This document shows, piece by piece, positions 24,676-35,106 of a DNA stretch of 64,000 nucleotides. Each line of letters begins with the position of its first letter. The stretch's first letter is position 1. The position numbers were made by a program, and so were the translations under genes. Source of the DNA: Gluconobacter thailandicus F149-1 = NBRC 100600 (GTDB lineage Bacteria > Pseudomonadota > Alphaproteobacteria > Acetobacterales > Acetobacteraceae); the NCBI RefSeq assembly GCF_000964465.1, contig NZ_BANH01000046.1:1-64000 (forward strand). Reading direction: 5' to 3'. Under the pieces are notes generated by a model. It did not search any database and was not told where the DNA came from. It saw nothing but the letters and a program-made list of their open reading frames with translations.

Positions 24676-26157
24676 ATGACCAAGGCTCTTCTGAGCGCTC
24701 TTGCGGGTCAGCCAGTTATTGTTGGCGCAGGATTGGCTGGCCTGTCCGCTGCGCTCCATCTGCGCCAACCGTGCATCATCCTCACACCGTCACCACTAGG
24801 ACTGGATGCCGCCAGCTCACTGGCACAGGGAGGGATTGCTGCGGCAATCGGAGCGGATGACTCACCAGCGCTGCATGCAGCAGACACGCTGGCTGCGGGC
24901 GCCGGCCTGAGTGTACCTGAGGTTGTGCGACGTGTGACAACCGCGGCCCCACAGGTCATCCAGACGCTGCTGGACTGGGGTGTTCCGTTCGCACGCAAAA
25001 ACGGTGCTCTGGACCTGCATCTGGAAGCAGCACATTCTCGAAAACGCATTCTACACGTTGGAGGGGATGGTAGCGGGGCAGCCATCATGCAGACGCTCAT
25101 CAGACGCGTGCAGGCTCGGGAGAGTATTACAGTGCTGGAGGGCACCTGTCTGAATGGACTGATGGTTCAGGATGGGCGTCTTCAAGGCGTCTATACGTCC
25201 GCAGGTTTCGTGCCAACATCTGCATGTCTCGTGGCCTCTGGAGGAATAGGGGCGCTTTACAGCGAGGCGACCAGTCCGGGGACAGTTCAGGGAGCCGGAC
25301 TTGCCCATGCCGTCCGGGCTGGGGCACGGGTAGCTGATATGGAATTCACCCAGTTTCATCCGACGGCCCTGAAAACCGGTTCGATGACGGGGCGCCGTCC
25401 GCTTGTCAGCGAGGCTGTGCGTGGTGCCGGGGCCATTCTGGTTGATGAAAGGGGCGAACGCTTCACGGACGAACTACAGTCACGGGACGTCGTCGCCAGA
25501 GCAATTTTTGCTCATATCCGGGAAGGGCATGACGTTTTCCTGGATGGGCGCCATCTGCGAGGTGCAGTCTTCAGCCAGCAGTTTCCGGGCATCACTGCGG
25601 CCTGTCACGCCATTGGCGTTGATCCAGAAAGAGACCCCATCCCGGTCAGTCCAGCGATGCACTATCACATGGGCGGTCTGGACGTGAACGAGCGTGGACG
25701 CACCTCTGTTTCAGGACTATGGGCGGCAGGTGAAGCGGCGTGCACAGGTCTTCATGGTGCAAACCGCCTGGCCAGCAATTCCCTGCTGGAGGCCTTCCTC
25801 ACAGGACAATGGGCAGCAGAAGATATTGATCACGTCAAACATCAGACGGTGCCACTTCGCTCTGTACCGACACGTTCTGCTCTGTCAGTTTCTTTCGATC
25901 GCATTCCAAAACTCATGAGTGAGTATGCTGGAATCCTCAGGGACGAAAATGGTCTTCAGGCTCTCCTGCATGCAACCCTGCCAGACGCAGAGACAAACGA
26001 CGGAGCCCTTGTAGCAGCGCTTGTCGCTCAATCTGCGCTCATGCGACGTGAGAGCCGCGGAAGTCATTACCGGACGGACTACCCCGAAATAACAGATCCT
26101 TATCGAACAACTCTCACTTTTTCAGATCTTCCTGTTCCTGAAAGATTACTCTCATGA
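24676..26157 (+). CDS. nadB: L-aspartate oxidase NadB
   Basis: A 493-residue flavoenzyme oxidising L-aspartate to iminoaspartate for NadA. The FAD dinucleotide motif IVGAGLAGLSAALHL is at the N-terminus; SSLAQGGIAAAIG, the active-site TQFHPTAL block and HYHMGGLDVNERGRTSV are all present, as is GLHGANRLASNSLLEA. The usual three domains are complete. It lies two bases after nadA and overlaps nadC by 4 bases, so the three proteins are made together. Confidence 0.95.
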   Translation: MTKALLSALAGQPVIVGAGLAGLSAALHLRQPCIILTPSPLGLDAASSLAQGGIAAAIGADDSPALHAADTLAAGAGLSVPEVVRRVTTAAPQVIQTLLDWGVPFARKNGALDLHLEAAHSRKRILHVGGDGSGAAIMQTLIRRVQARESITVLEGTCLNGLMVQDGRLQGVYTSAGFVPTSACLVASGGIGALYSEATSPGTVQGAGLAHAVRAGARVADMEFTQFHPTALKTGSMTGRRPLVSEAVRGAGAILVDERGERFTDELQSRDVVARAIFAHIREGHDVFLDGRHLRGAVFSQQFPGITAACHAIGVDPERDPIPVSPAMHYHMGGLDVNERGRTSVSGLWAAGEAACTGLHGANRLASNSLLEAFLTGQWAAEDIDHVKHQTVPLRSVPTRSALSVSFDRIPKLMSEYAGILRDENGLQALLHATLPDAETNDGALVAALVAQSALMRRESRGSHYRTDYPEITDPYRTTLTFSDLPVPERLLS

Positions 26158-27011
26158 CATTTCAGACTTTTCTGCCAGATCTTCTCTGGGAGCCTCTGGT
26201 CCGTACCGCACTGCTGGAAGATCTGGGGACGGGTGGCGATGTTACGACCCAGGCACTCCTGGACCCGAAACGACCATTACAGGCCATCTTCCGTGCCCGA
26301 AAAAAGGGCGTGCTCGCGGGCTTGCAAGGCGCTGAACTTGCTTTCACGCTGCTGGATAAAAGTGTGCGGTTCCTGCCTCAGAAAAACGATGGAGAGCAGA
26401 TCTTTGCTGGTGATGTGCTGGCGGTGGTCGAAGGTGGGGCTGGAGCCGTCCTTGCTGGCGAACGGACTGCTCTGAATCTTCTGTCCCACCTCAGCGGGAT
26501 CGCAACAGCGACGCGCGAAATCGTGGATGCTGTTGACGGAACCAACGTGCGGATCTGCTGCACGCGCAAGACGTTACCGGGGATGAAGGCCGTTCAGAAA
26601 TATGCAGTTCGCGCCGGCGGCGGCTCCAGCCACCGATATAGGCTGGATGATGCCATTCTGATCAAGGACAACCATCTTGCACTCTGCGGCGGCGTCTCTG
26701 CTGCCCTTGCCAAAGCCCGTAGCCGGGCAGGGCATCTCATGAAAATAGAGCTCGAGGTTGATACACTGGAGCAACTTGAGGAGGCCTTGTCCGCCGGGGG
26801 AGCGGATGCGTATCTTCTCGACAATATGAGTTCGGATCAATTGCGGCAGGCGGTCAGACTGATTGCGGGAAGAGGCATTGCGGAAGCCTCAGGCGGGATT
26901 ACTCCTGAAACAGTTCGCCCGATTGCGGAAACCGGTGTCGATATCATTTCCCTTGGCTGGCTGACACACACCGTTCGGGCGCTAGATATCGGGTTGGATA
27001 TTGAGGGATAG
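26154..27011 (+). CDS. nadC: Nicotinate-nucleotide pyrophosphorylase NadC
   Basis: A 285-residue quinolinate phosphoribosyltransferase converting quinolinate and PRPP to nicotinate mononucleotide. Key blocks are NLLSHLSGIATATR, CTRKTLPGMKAVQKYAVRAGG and HRYRLDDAILIKDNH, with EVDTLEQLEEAL and the C-terminal ASGGITPETVR. Its ATG overlaps the nadB stop. This completes a full aspartate-to-NaMN pathway in one operon, ended by a hairpin shared with the converging phospholipase gene. Confidence 0.96.
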   Translation: MTFQTFLPDLLWEPLVRTALLEDLGTGGDVTTQALLDPKRPLQAIFRARKKGVLAGLQGAELAFTLLDKSVRFLPQKNDGEQIFAGDVLAVVEGGAGAVLAGERTALNLLSHLSGIATATREIVDAVDGTNVRICCTRKTLPGMKAVQKYAVRAGGGSSHRYRLDDAILIKDNHLALCGGVSAALAKARSRAGHLMKIELEVDTLEQLEEALSAGGADAYLLDNMSSDQLRQAVRLIAGRGIAEASGGITPETVRPIAETGVDIISLGWLTHTVRALDIGLDIEG

Positions 27012-27022
27012 GTCTAATGGCT

Positions 27023-27044
27023 TCCTGAGGGCGAACCCTCAGGA
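27023..27044. terminator. Hairpin between converging nadC and phospholipase genes
   Basis: A 9-bp stem (TCCTGAGGG / CCCTCAGGA) with a CGAA tetraloop. No T-tract follows on either strand, so its strength as an intrinsic terminator is doubtful, but its position between convergent stops fits a bidirectional one. Confidence 0.55.
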
Positions 27045-27052
27045 CGTCAAAC

Positions 27053-29146
27053 TTAACCGGTTACCTGATGGGCCATGACTGCACCCATGACAGGGTCTGT
27101 GATGCTGGGGCGACCGGTTTCCACATGACCTGCAAACCGTTGATGATTACTGCTCTCATCATCAGCCGACACGCTCACATCATACCATTGGTGGCTTGAA
27201 ACCAGATCAAGAGACAAGGATAGCGTCTGTCCGGCTGCTATGAAAAGCGGCCTGTCTTCTGCACCGTAAGCATTATCCTTGATCAGCACTTTCTTGTCGG
27301 TGGTGCTGGTATTCTTCAGTTCAAGAGCAAGCTCTCCCGTCTCTCTCTGGTGGTTAGCCCGGACCAGCAGGGTCGATGGTGCACCACGCTGGAAATACCG
27401 CGCAAAGCCATTCGGGCCAAGAACCGTGAAGTCATGCTGACCGGCATGCGCCAAGTCCCAACGATCCGTAACGGATTTTCCAGGTTCCACCGTGTGACGG
27501 CGCGGTGTCTCGGTTGTTCCGTCCCGATAGATATAGAAGCTGGCACCGACCGTCCCCGTATTCCGGATTTCAAACGCCACAGCATCCGGGCCGTCATCAA
27601 CCATATCCACAGCCAGATTGTATGGCAAAGGGCGGGCAGGGCGCGCACCGCGTTCCTGATCTCCGATATCATCCAATGTACTCTGATGAGGGATGACGGG
27701 GTTAGGCAGCTTGCAGGATGCATCAGCAATTTTCTTGTACGCCGCTGTATCGGGAAGCGGGACTTTCACATGGCTCTTGCGCGAGAAATCAAATGCACTT
27801 GTCAGATCACCGCAAACGGCACGACGCCAGGGAGTAATGTTGGTTTCCTTGACCCCAAACCGGCTTTCGATGAAGCGGATGACCGACGTATGGTCAAAAA
27901 CTTCCGAACAGACAAAACCACCAGTGCTCCACGGAGAAATGGCAAAGGCAGGAACGCGCGGGCCGAGGCCATATGGCAGGTTGTCCGGCTTGTAGCGCTG
28001 CGATTCAAAATTCTGAAGATGCCTGTGGATTTCGCCCTCGGTTGAAACCGTACTCATGCCAGGCAGAACCGGAGTAGGGGGCTGTGGTGGCGGCATGTGA
28101 TCGAAGTATCCGTCATTCTCATCGTACATGACAAGAAAGACGGTCTTGGCCCAGACATCCGGATTGGCCGTCAGGGCATCAAGAGCATGGGCAATAAACG
28201 TTGCGCCATATCCCGGCGTCCAGCGCGGATGTTCGGAGTAAGCTGCTGGAGGCAGGATCCATGAAACCTGCGGAAGCTTGTCGGCCAGCACATCCTGTTT
28301 GAGATGATCCAATGTACGGGCAGTCATGGCGCGCTGATGCAATGCAGAACCCGGCTGAGCCTCAGCAAAGTTCTTGAAACACATCAGCACATTAGTGCCG
28401 AAATTTCCGTTTTCGATATCTGCGCCCGAAAGACCCTGCTGATACACCTGCCAGGAGACGCCTGCATCCTGAAGCCGCTCAGGATAGGTTGTCCATGTGA
28501 ACGGATCTGGCACCTTCGGAAAAAAATCCCGATCCACCCAGTCTACGTTGTCGAGGATTGGGCCGCCACCCGTGGCATTCGGATCCACCATACCGGACAT
28601 CAGATAGAAGCGGTTCGGATGTGTCTGGGTGGGCGTGGAGCAAAAGTAATGATCACAGACCGTGAAGGCATCTGCCAGCGCGTAATGGAAGGGAATGTCT
28701 TCGCGCGTGTAGTACCCCATTGTCATATCTTTTTTGTGACGGGGCCACTGATTGTTCCAGCCCTTGTTGATCGCACCGTGGGTTGGCGACCAGGTATGGT
28801 CAAGGTCGATCACACATTCAGCGCTGGACGTCTGGGTTGGCAAATGAAACGGGGTAATCCAGCCATTCTCGGCCTTCTGTCTCTGCTGCCACCAAATGGG
28901 TTCACCACCTGGCCCACGAACAACATGCCGGTCTCCATAACCACGAACGCCTGCCAGATGACCTAGATAATGATCGAACGAGCGGTTTTCCTGCATCAGC
29001 ACAACAATATGCTGCACATCTTCAAGGGTTCCGCTCTCCCGACGTGCAGGTATGGCGCGAGCGCGCTGGATCGATGGGAGGAGGGCGCTTAGGGAAAAGC
29101 CGGCACCAAGGCCCAGAAGGCCACGACGGTCGAGTTTTGCAGTCAC
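27053..29146 (-). CDS. Phosphocholine-specific phospholipase C, Tat-exported
   Basis: A 697-residue enzyme of the bacterial PC-PLC/acid phosphatase superfamily. It begins with a Tat signal (DRRGLLGLGAGFSLSALLP) and the family block HIVVLMQENRSFDHYLG. MYDENDGYFDHMPPP and the HTSVIRFIESRFGV region complete the catalytic domain, followed by the duplicated C-terminal domains of this type (from about residue 510). It cleaves phosphatidylcholine or sphingomyelin outside the cytoplasm. The start codon is GTG. It stands alone and converges with nadC. It may release phosphate or choline for nutrition. Confidence 0.9.
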   Translation of the reverse strand: MTAKLDRRGLLGLGAGFSLSALLPSIQRARAIPARRESGTLEDVQHIVVLMQENRSFDHYLGHLAGVRGYGDRHVVRGPGGEPIWWQQRQKAENGWITPFHLPTQTSSAECVIDLDHTWSPTHGAINKGWNNQWPRHKKDMTMGYYTREDIPFHYALADAFTVCDHYFCSTPTQTHPNRFYLMSGMVDPNATGGGPILDNVDWVDRDFFPKVPDPFTWTTYPERLQDAGVSWQVYQQGLSGADIENGNFGTNVLMCFKNFAEAQPGSALHQRAMTARTLDHLKQDVLADKLPQVSWILPPAAYSEHPRWTPGYGATFIAHALDALTANPDVWAKTVFLVMYDENDGYFDHMPPPQPPTPVLPGMSTVSTEGEIHRHLQNFESQRYKPDNLPYGLGPRVPAFAISPWSTGGFVCSEVFDHTSVIRFIESRFGVKETNITPWRRAVCGDLTSAFDFSRKSHVKVPLPDTAAYKKIADASCKLPNPVIPHQSTLDDIGDQERGARPARPLPYNLAVDMVDDGPDAVAFEIRNTGTVGASFYIYRDGTTETPRRHTVEPGKSVTDRWDLAHAGQHDFTVLGPNGFARYFQRGAPSTLLVRANHQRETGELALELKNTSTTDKKVLIKDNAYGAEDRPLFIAAGQTLSLSLDLVSSHQWYDVSVSADDESSNHQRFAGHVETGRPSITDPVMGAVMAHQVTG

Positions 29147-29256
29147 CGGGTCATCTCTCTCGGGCAGTAACAGTTGGAGGAACGATTAACAGCCTACCCT
29201 CAAGAAATCACGAGAGCAGAACCGGATATTTTATGTTTGTTTTATGAACGTCTGCC

Positions 29257-29823
29257 TTACAGAACGGACAGCACAAGATACACGGCCTTTGGACTGGCCT
29301 CACAGCTGACCCGCACGCTGTTTCCATTCCATGACGGCACAAAGGCAAGATCAAAAGGAGAGAAACTGCTGGTGGGATCGTAGCCATGGAATGTTCCCGA
29401 TTTCCAGGCGATATGCCCCGCTCCATAACAGCAGAATACCCGCAGTTTGGCTTTTCCGGAAGGCTGCTCAGTCTGACATTTCGATGTCAGTTGCAGAACC
29501 ATTCTGTCCGAAACAGCAAATGCCGCAGCCAAAGCCGCTGTCTGCTCCACATCTTCGATCATGAAGGCTGGATAGCGCGCACGGATGGCGGAGGCTTTCA
29601 ACTGCGTCAGGATCTCATTGAGTGTCCCATCCAGAAGAAGATCATCTGGCGGAAGCTGCTGCACCTGTAATGTCTGCTGCCAATCGCTCGGCACTTTCCG
29701 GGTCCAAACAACCATATCCAAATCTGTTCTGGCGAGATCTACCAGAATCTCCGGTCGGCTTGATGCCCGAACACGCGGTGCATCTGCAAGGACAGGATCA
29801 GGCCAGCTCTCAATCACAAACAT
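29257..29823 (-). CDS. Hypothetical protein, partner of DUF1826-like gene
   Basis: 188 residues from ATG at 29823 (193 from an overlapping ATG at 29838). I do not recognise it firmly. The stretch LDMVVWTRKVPSDW resembles the opening of DUF1826 proteins, which lets it complement the neighbouring gene. It has no signal peptide. It lies 4 bases after the 204-residue gene and shares its probable zinc-responsive promoter. It might be a second, diverged DUF1826-type domain, or one half of a protein that is single-chain elsewhere. Confidence 0.6.
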   Translation of the reverse strand: MFVIESWPDPVLADAPRVRASSRPEILVDLARTDLDMVVWTRKVPSDWQQTLQVQQLPPDDLLLDGTLNEILTQLKASAIRARYPAFMIEDVEQTAALAAAFAVSDRMVLQLTSKCQTEQPSGKAKLRVFCCYGAGHIAWKSGTFHGYDPTSSFSPFDLAFVPSWNGNSVRVSCEASPKAVYLVLSVL

Positions 29824-29827
29824 GACG

Positions 29828-30442
29828 TCAGGCCGCAATCATCACAGGACTATCCATGGACGCCCCGCAGGCACCAGCCTCGTCAATCGTCAGAAGAAGC
29901 CTGTAGCGTTTCTCCGATGGCAGGACAGACAAACGCGGCGAGCGGTGGTGGACACTGGTCGCTTCAGACCATCCCGGAAAATGCTTTCCCTTAAGAAAGA
30001 CAACAGCTCCATCCGGGGCCTGATGAATGTTCAGACCTCCATCTGCCGTCCATTCAACACCTGGGCCATCATAGGTGCGAAGCAGCCGCAACCCCACACA
30101 GTCCACATGGAATTTCCGGCAGCTATCAGTCGTCACTTTTTCAAGCCGAACGCGTAACGCCTGACGCCCGGAGACTTCCTGATATCGGGTTGCAAGTTCG
30201 ATCATATCTGCGAGCAAAGGCAGGGTTTCATCCGTAAAAGCTTCGGCAAGATTATTCCGAATGGTTTCAAGCGCTCCCTGGGCCATGATCAGACGTGCGC
30301 CACTCACGCGATAGCTCTCCAGGGCACGCCTGAGAGATGTCGCAAGGCCTTGGGAATGAACGGTAATCGTGCGTTCCGGAGAGAGTATTTCCCTGAAAGC
30401 CGAGTGGCTGAGCAGTTGGTGACGCGTCGGGCATGCAGACAT
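29828..30442 (-). CDS. DUF1826-like protein
   Basis: A 204-residue protein. The block CRKFHVDCVGLRLLRTYDGP, with GVEWTADGG and VVFLKGKHFPG after it, matches the conserved core of DUF1826, a family found beside COG0523 metal-chaperone GTPases and thought to take part in zinc limitation responses. Its Cys and His residues could bind metal. It diverges from a COG0523 GTPase across a Zur-like palindrome. Biochemical function is not known. Confidence 0.72.
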   Translation of the reverse strand: MSACPTRHQLLSHSAFREILSPERTITVHSQGLATSLRRALESYRVSGARLIMAQGALETIRNNLAEAFTDETLPLLADMIELATRYQEVSGRQALRVRLEKVTTDSCRKFHVDCVGLRLLRTYDGPGVEWTADGGLNIHQAPDGAVVFLKGKHFPGWSEATSVHHRSPRLSVLPSEKRYRLLLTIDEAGACGASMDSPVMIAA

Positions 30443-30472
30443 CGCAACAAAATCACTCTCACATATTGATAT

Positions 30473-30490
30473 GTTATATCATAACGTTAT
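30473..30490. promoter_or_regulatory. Candidate Zur box
   Basis: GTTAT-ATC-ATAAC at 30473-30485 is a perfect dyad that fits the usual alphaproteobacterial Zur pattern (GTTATaNTATAAC). It overlaps a second palindrome, ATAACGTTAT (30481-30490). It lies between the divergent DUF1826-like and COG0523 GTPase genes, 53 bases before the GTPase ATG. Confidence 0.65.
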
Positions 30491-30538
30491 AAATCTCTTT
30501 TGCAAGACTGCTCATTCCATCAAGGAGCCTTTGTCGTC

Positions 30539-31738
<1,200 letters not shown>

Positions 31739-31862
31739 TGGCAATCATACGGGAACAATAAACCGCTTTGAGATTGACACCCCTCCGACGCACTCGGATG
31801 ATTGGGGTCGGTCCATTTCGAGCGGAACCCATGACCCAGGACGATGCCTCTTTCATTTCTGA

Positions 31863-32195
31863 TCCAACGTCTTCCAAGCAGGAGGAGAGGCCCCGCCGCC
31901 GGCAGAAACGACACTACCGCCGGGGTCATATTACAACACGGCAATGCCTCATCTTCACATTGCCATGCCGCCGCCGCTTCATGAAGGTCAGATCACATAT
32001 TCCGATGGGACAAAGGCTACCGTTCCCCAGATGGCCCAGGATGTGGGAGCGTTCCTGTCATGGGCAGCGCATCCCCACCTTCAGACCAGACACCGAACAG
32101 GGTGGTTTGTCCTGACCTATCTGGCCATCCTGAGTGGCCTGTTGTTCGTTCTCAAGCGCCGCGTCTGGGCTAGACGGAATAGCGACAACCCATGA
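31863..32195 (+). pseudogene. Cytochrome c1 C-terminal remnant
   Basis: In one frame, about 110 residues read like the tail of cytochrome c1 of the bc1 complex: TLPPGSYYNTAMPHLHIAMPP, then YSDGTKATVPQMAQDVGAFL and a final membrane anchor (VLTYLAILSGLLFVL) ending in KRRVWAR. A stop at 31860 closes the frame upstream, so the haem-binding N-terminal half is missing. Traces in other frames (31768-31860) suggest frameshifts. No cytochrome b or Rieske gene is nearby. The final TGA abuts the stop of the converging cytochrome gene. An internal ATG at 31944 could still give an 83-residue membrane peptide. Confidence 0.72.
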
Positions 32196-32654
32196 TCAGG
32201 GCAGGGGATGCAAAGCATTCAGTGCTTCACGTTCTGACAGGATATCCTTGGCTTTCATCGGCGTAACACGTTGCGCCTTAAACTCATCCGCAGAAAAGAC
32301 CGGCGGCGTACCAGGAGTATTCAACGAGGACACATAGGTCAGAACGGCAGCCAGTTCTTCGTCAGTCAAAGACTTGAAGGGCGGCATATAGCCCATATAG
32401 CTCACATCAGATGCCTCAAGCGGCCCATGAAGTCCGTTCAACAGAACATGGGTCAGATAGGCTTTACCTTCAGGAAAGCCGGCGATCTTGCCAACACGCC
32501 CGCTGAGCGGAGGAAACTGGCTGGGAGAACCGATCCCGGATGTCTGATGGCAGACGCTGCACTTACTGTTGTAAATCGCCAATCCATCCTCTGCCTGAGC
32601 AACAGAGAGCGCCCCTAAGGCAACAGTCAGAAGGAAGGCAGTACACTTGAACAT
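32196..32654 (-). CDS. Small exported c-type cytochrome
   Basis: A 152-residue protein with a signal peptide (MFKCTAFLLTVALGALSVAQA) and one haem site CSVCH. The likely axial Met is in YMGYMPPF, followed by LTDEELAAVLTYVSSL, the usual closing helix of class I cytochromes. It should be a soluble periplasmic electron carrier. ATG at 32654 is chosen because the signal peptide begins there; a frame reaching 32747 overlaps the peroxidase. It follows the di-haem peroxidase gene and probably exchanges electrons with it. Confidence 0.87.
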   Translation of the reverse strand: MFKCTAFLLTVALGALSVAQAEDGLAIYNSKCSVCHQTSGIGSPSQFPPLSGRVGKIAGFPEGKAYLTHVLLNGLHGPLEASDVSYMGYMPPFKSLTDEELAAVLTYVSSLNTPGTPPVFSADEFKAQRVTPMKAKDILSEREALNALHPLP

Positions 32655-32703
32655 AGCAGCAACCCTGAGTGTAATAACGGTAAATCGCGGATACGAGCAT
32701 CCT

Positions 32704-33603
32704 TCAGGGCATAATCCTGACAGGGCATTGTTCGGCAGGCAAGGCAATGTCCTGACGTGAGAGAAACGTACGATCCGTCAGAAGTCGTAGAAAAGCCGAA
32801 ATACTCTCTATCTCTGCCCTCGATAAAATGTCTGCATCCGGATGGGCCTGGATGGCAGCAACGAGTGTCGGCGCAGATCCGTCATGCAGATAGGGAGCCG
32901 TAACTTCAACATTGCGAAGGGACGGCGTTCTGACAGGGCTGCTCTGACTACTGGAAAGCACGTGAAAGGCCTGATCCATGAACAGGGGAGGTTCATGACA
33001 GGAACTGCATTTCGCTTTACCAAAAAACAATCTCTCACCACGTTGCTGCTCTACTGTTTCTTTGTGTCCAGGCTGGTCCCACAGTGCTTTATTCGACACC
33101 AGAATGCGCTCAAACGCTGCGATAGCCTGAGAGACATGCTCTGCATCCATTACGCTCGCTTTGCCTGGAAACGCAGTTGCAAAAAGCGCGTGGTAACAGG
33201 AATTCCCTGAAAGGCGCCGGGAGAGTTCCGCCATATCGGTCATCCCCATTTCAACCGGATGATGGCCGCTCAGAGGGATAAAGAACTGCTTTTCAAGAGA
33301 GGTAACGTGCTGATCTATCCACGTCAGACTTTGAAACGCTCCCACGTTGGCGAGAGACGGAACGTTTCGGATGCCCTGTTCATCCGTGACGCCAGGATGT
33401 GTTGGATTACCGTCAGAAAAGGCATGTCTCTGTTCGTGACATGTTGCGCAGGACATGCTGCCATCCAGAGACAGGTCTGCATCGTAGAAGAGACGATGGC
33501 CTAGTTCTTTCTTTGCTGCGTCTGGAGACAGAGAGGCAGCGAGAGCAGGAACTGCCAGCCAACTCAATGAGACCAGCAATAGAGACAGGCCAGAGAACTT
33601 CAC
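32704..33603 (-). CDS. Di-haem cytochrome c peroxidase/MauG family protein
   Basis: A 299-residue exported protein with a signal peptide (SLLLVSLSWLAVPALA) and two haem motifs, CATCH and CSSCH, spaced as in the cytochrome c peroxidase/MauG family. The blocks LGHRLFYDADLSLDGSMSC and RTPSLRNVEVTAPYLHDG are conserved. Members reduce peroxide or oxidise protein residues in the periplasm. The start is GTG, in a GTGA overlap with the preceding gene. It lies between an unknown exported protein and a small cytochrome c; the three look like one operon. Confidence 0.88.
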   Translation of the reverse strand: MKFSGLSLLLVSLSWLAVPALAASLSPDAAKKELGHRLFYDADLSLDGSMSCATCHEQRHAFSDGNPTHPGVTDEQGIRNVPSLANVGAFQSLTWIDQHVTSLEKQFFIPLSGHHPVEMGMTDMAELSRRLSGNSCYHALFATAFPGKASVMDAEHVSQAIAAFERILVSNKALWDQPGHKETVEQQRGERLFFGKAKCSSCHEPPLFMDQAFHVLSSSQSSPVRTPSLRNVEVTAPYLHDGSAPTLVAAIQAHPDADILSRAEIESISAFLRLLTDRTFLSRQDIALPAEQCPVRIMP

Positions 33604-34118
33604 GGAACGGCAGACACCATCACAGGGATATCCTGCTGACCACTGCCGGCAAGCTGGAGGGTATAAGTGCCTGTTTTAAGAGAAAAATCGACCATCTTGC
33701 GAATGCCGGAACAATCAGGACCATGCTGATGCTGGATCGAGCTTACCGGAGTGGCGCCGCCCACAACATCGATCCACGTCTTATTCGGAAGCATGACTCT
33801 GTATGTACCGTCCTTGATAACCTCAAAAATCACCATGCCGCTATAGCTGACACTCCCTCCTGGCTCGGCCGGCCGCTGCAGGAACTGCACATCCGGTGTA
33901 TGGGCAAGATGTATCTGGGAGGCATGCCCCAACGTCAGCTTGCTGGCAGGAAGACTACCAGCCTGAGTGGCAGCATTCAGGGGGAGGGGATTGCTCCATC
34001 CTTCATATCCTGCGGGCAAGGGAGGAAGGCCACTTTTACAAATCGCCTCATCGGCCAGCGCGGCGCTGACATGACAGGCAAACAGAGCTGAGGATAATGG
34101 AATAAAAATACGCTTCAT
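33600..34118 (-). CDS. Exported protein of unknown function
   Basis: 172 residues from ATG at 34118 (AGGA 9 bases upstream), with a signal peptide (MKRIFIPLSSALFACHVSAA). The mature part starts EAICKSGLPPLPAGYEGW and contains a pattern of beta strands (GTYTLQLAGSGQQDIPVMV) but no motif I can assign. Two Cys (EAICK, GPDCSG) could form a disulfide. It is first in the operon with the di-haem peroxidase and cytochrome c, so a periplasmic partner or substrate of the peroxidase is possible. Confidence 0.75.
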   Translation of the reverse strand: MKRIFIPLSSALFACHVSAALADEAICKSGLPPLPAGYEGWSNPLPLNAATQAGSLPASKLTLGHASQIHLAHTPDVQFLQRPAEPGGSVSYSGMVIFEVIKDGTYRVMLPNKTWIDVVGGATPVSSIQHQHGPDCSGIRKMVDFSLKTGTYTLQLAGSGQQDIPVMVSAVP

Positions 34119-34248
34119 GATGAGGGTCCTGATCAACAGCAATCTCATCATGAAGTACCAGACTTCGGAACTTTTCCAGAGCCATAACGGCGTCGAAAAA
34201 TGTCACTTTGTCCCGTAAAATGCGGCTTCCCGGCCTCTTCGCGCAAAA

Positions 34249-35106
34249 TCAGAGGCTGGGTGCACTGAATGTGTCACACCGGTTGATGTCACCGCTGCTC
34301 AGGCCGCGCTTGAACCAGCTGACGCGCTGTGCCGAAGTCCCATGCGTGAAGCTGTCGGGAACAACATATCCTCTGGCCTGACGCTCCAGCCGATCATCTC
34401 CAACAGCGGCGGCGGCGTTCATGCCCTCTTCGACGTCCCCTGTCTCCAGAAGATGCTTCCCGTCATTTGCCCGCTTGGCCCAGACGCCAGCGAAACAGTC
34501 GGCCTGAAGTTCCACACGTACGGACAGCCCGTTGGCCCCCTTTTGCGTAGCATCTCCCTGACGGTTGACCTGTTGCATAATGCCAAGTTCATTCTGCACG
34601 TGATGGCCGATCTCGTGAGCCACGACATATGCTTTTGCAAAATCGCCCCCGGCGCCCAGCCGGTTCTGTAATTCCTGAAAGAACTGGAGATCCAGATAAA
34701 CCTTATGATCAGCAGGGCAGTAGAACGGTCCCACCGATGTCTGGGCATAGCCACAGGCAGACTGTACGCCACCGCTGAAGAGGGTCAGACGAGGATCATG
34801 GTATGTCCGGCCCATCTGCTGGAAGTATGCGGTCCAGACATCCTCAGTTGAGCCAAGAATACGGGCAATAAACTGTTTTCCGGCATCGTTCGCGGGCCGC
34901 TGCACCTGAGCCACCGTCGGACTGCTGGAAGAAGGGCCAGTCTGCATAAGATTCAGGACAATCCGGGGATCAACCCCGAAATAAAGCGCACCAATCACAA
35001 GGATGACACCGCCGATCCCACCAATTCGCAAAGGGGTACGACCGCCTCCGCCGGAACCCCGCACGTCATCGATGTTGCTGCTTTCCCGCTGATCGTCCAG
35101 ACGCAT
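34249..35106 (-). CDS. Neutral zinc metallopeptidase (YpfJ/KPN_02809 family)
   Basis: A 285-residue protein with a short cytoplasmic N-terminus rich in Gly and Arg, one membrane segment (about residues 27-46, IGGIGGVILVIGALYF) and a periplasmic domain. The zinc motif is VVAHEIGHHVQNELG, and the conserved family blocks CGYAQTSVGPFYCPADHKVYLD and ELQADCFAGVWA are present. Members are of unknown substrate. It is monocistronic and diverges from the methyltransferase-like gene. Confidence 0.9.
   Translation of the reverse strand: MRLDDQRESSNIDDVRGSGGGGRTPLRIGGIGGVILVIGALYFGVDPRIVLNLMQTGPSSSSPTVAQVQRPANDAGKQFIARILGSTEDVWTAYFQQMGRTYHDPRLTLFSGGVQSACGYAQTSVGPFYCPADHKVYLDLQFFQELQNRLGAGGDFAKAYVVAHEIGHHVQNELGIMQQVNRQGDATQKGANGLSVRVELQADCFAGVWAKRANDGKHLLETGDVEEGMNAAAAVGDDRLERQARGYVVPDSFTHGTSAQRVSWFKRGLSSGDINRCDTFSAPSL

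Noticed and set aside
33600..34118. Assignment of the exported protein as an aromatic-ring dioxygenase
   Set aside because: Similar small exported proteins may carry such labels, but length, signal peptide and lack of a cupin/metal motif do not support it; left as unknown.
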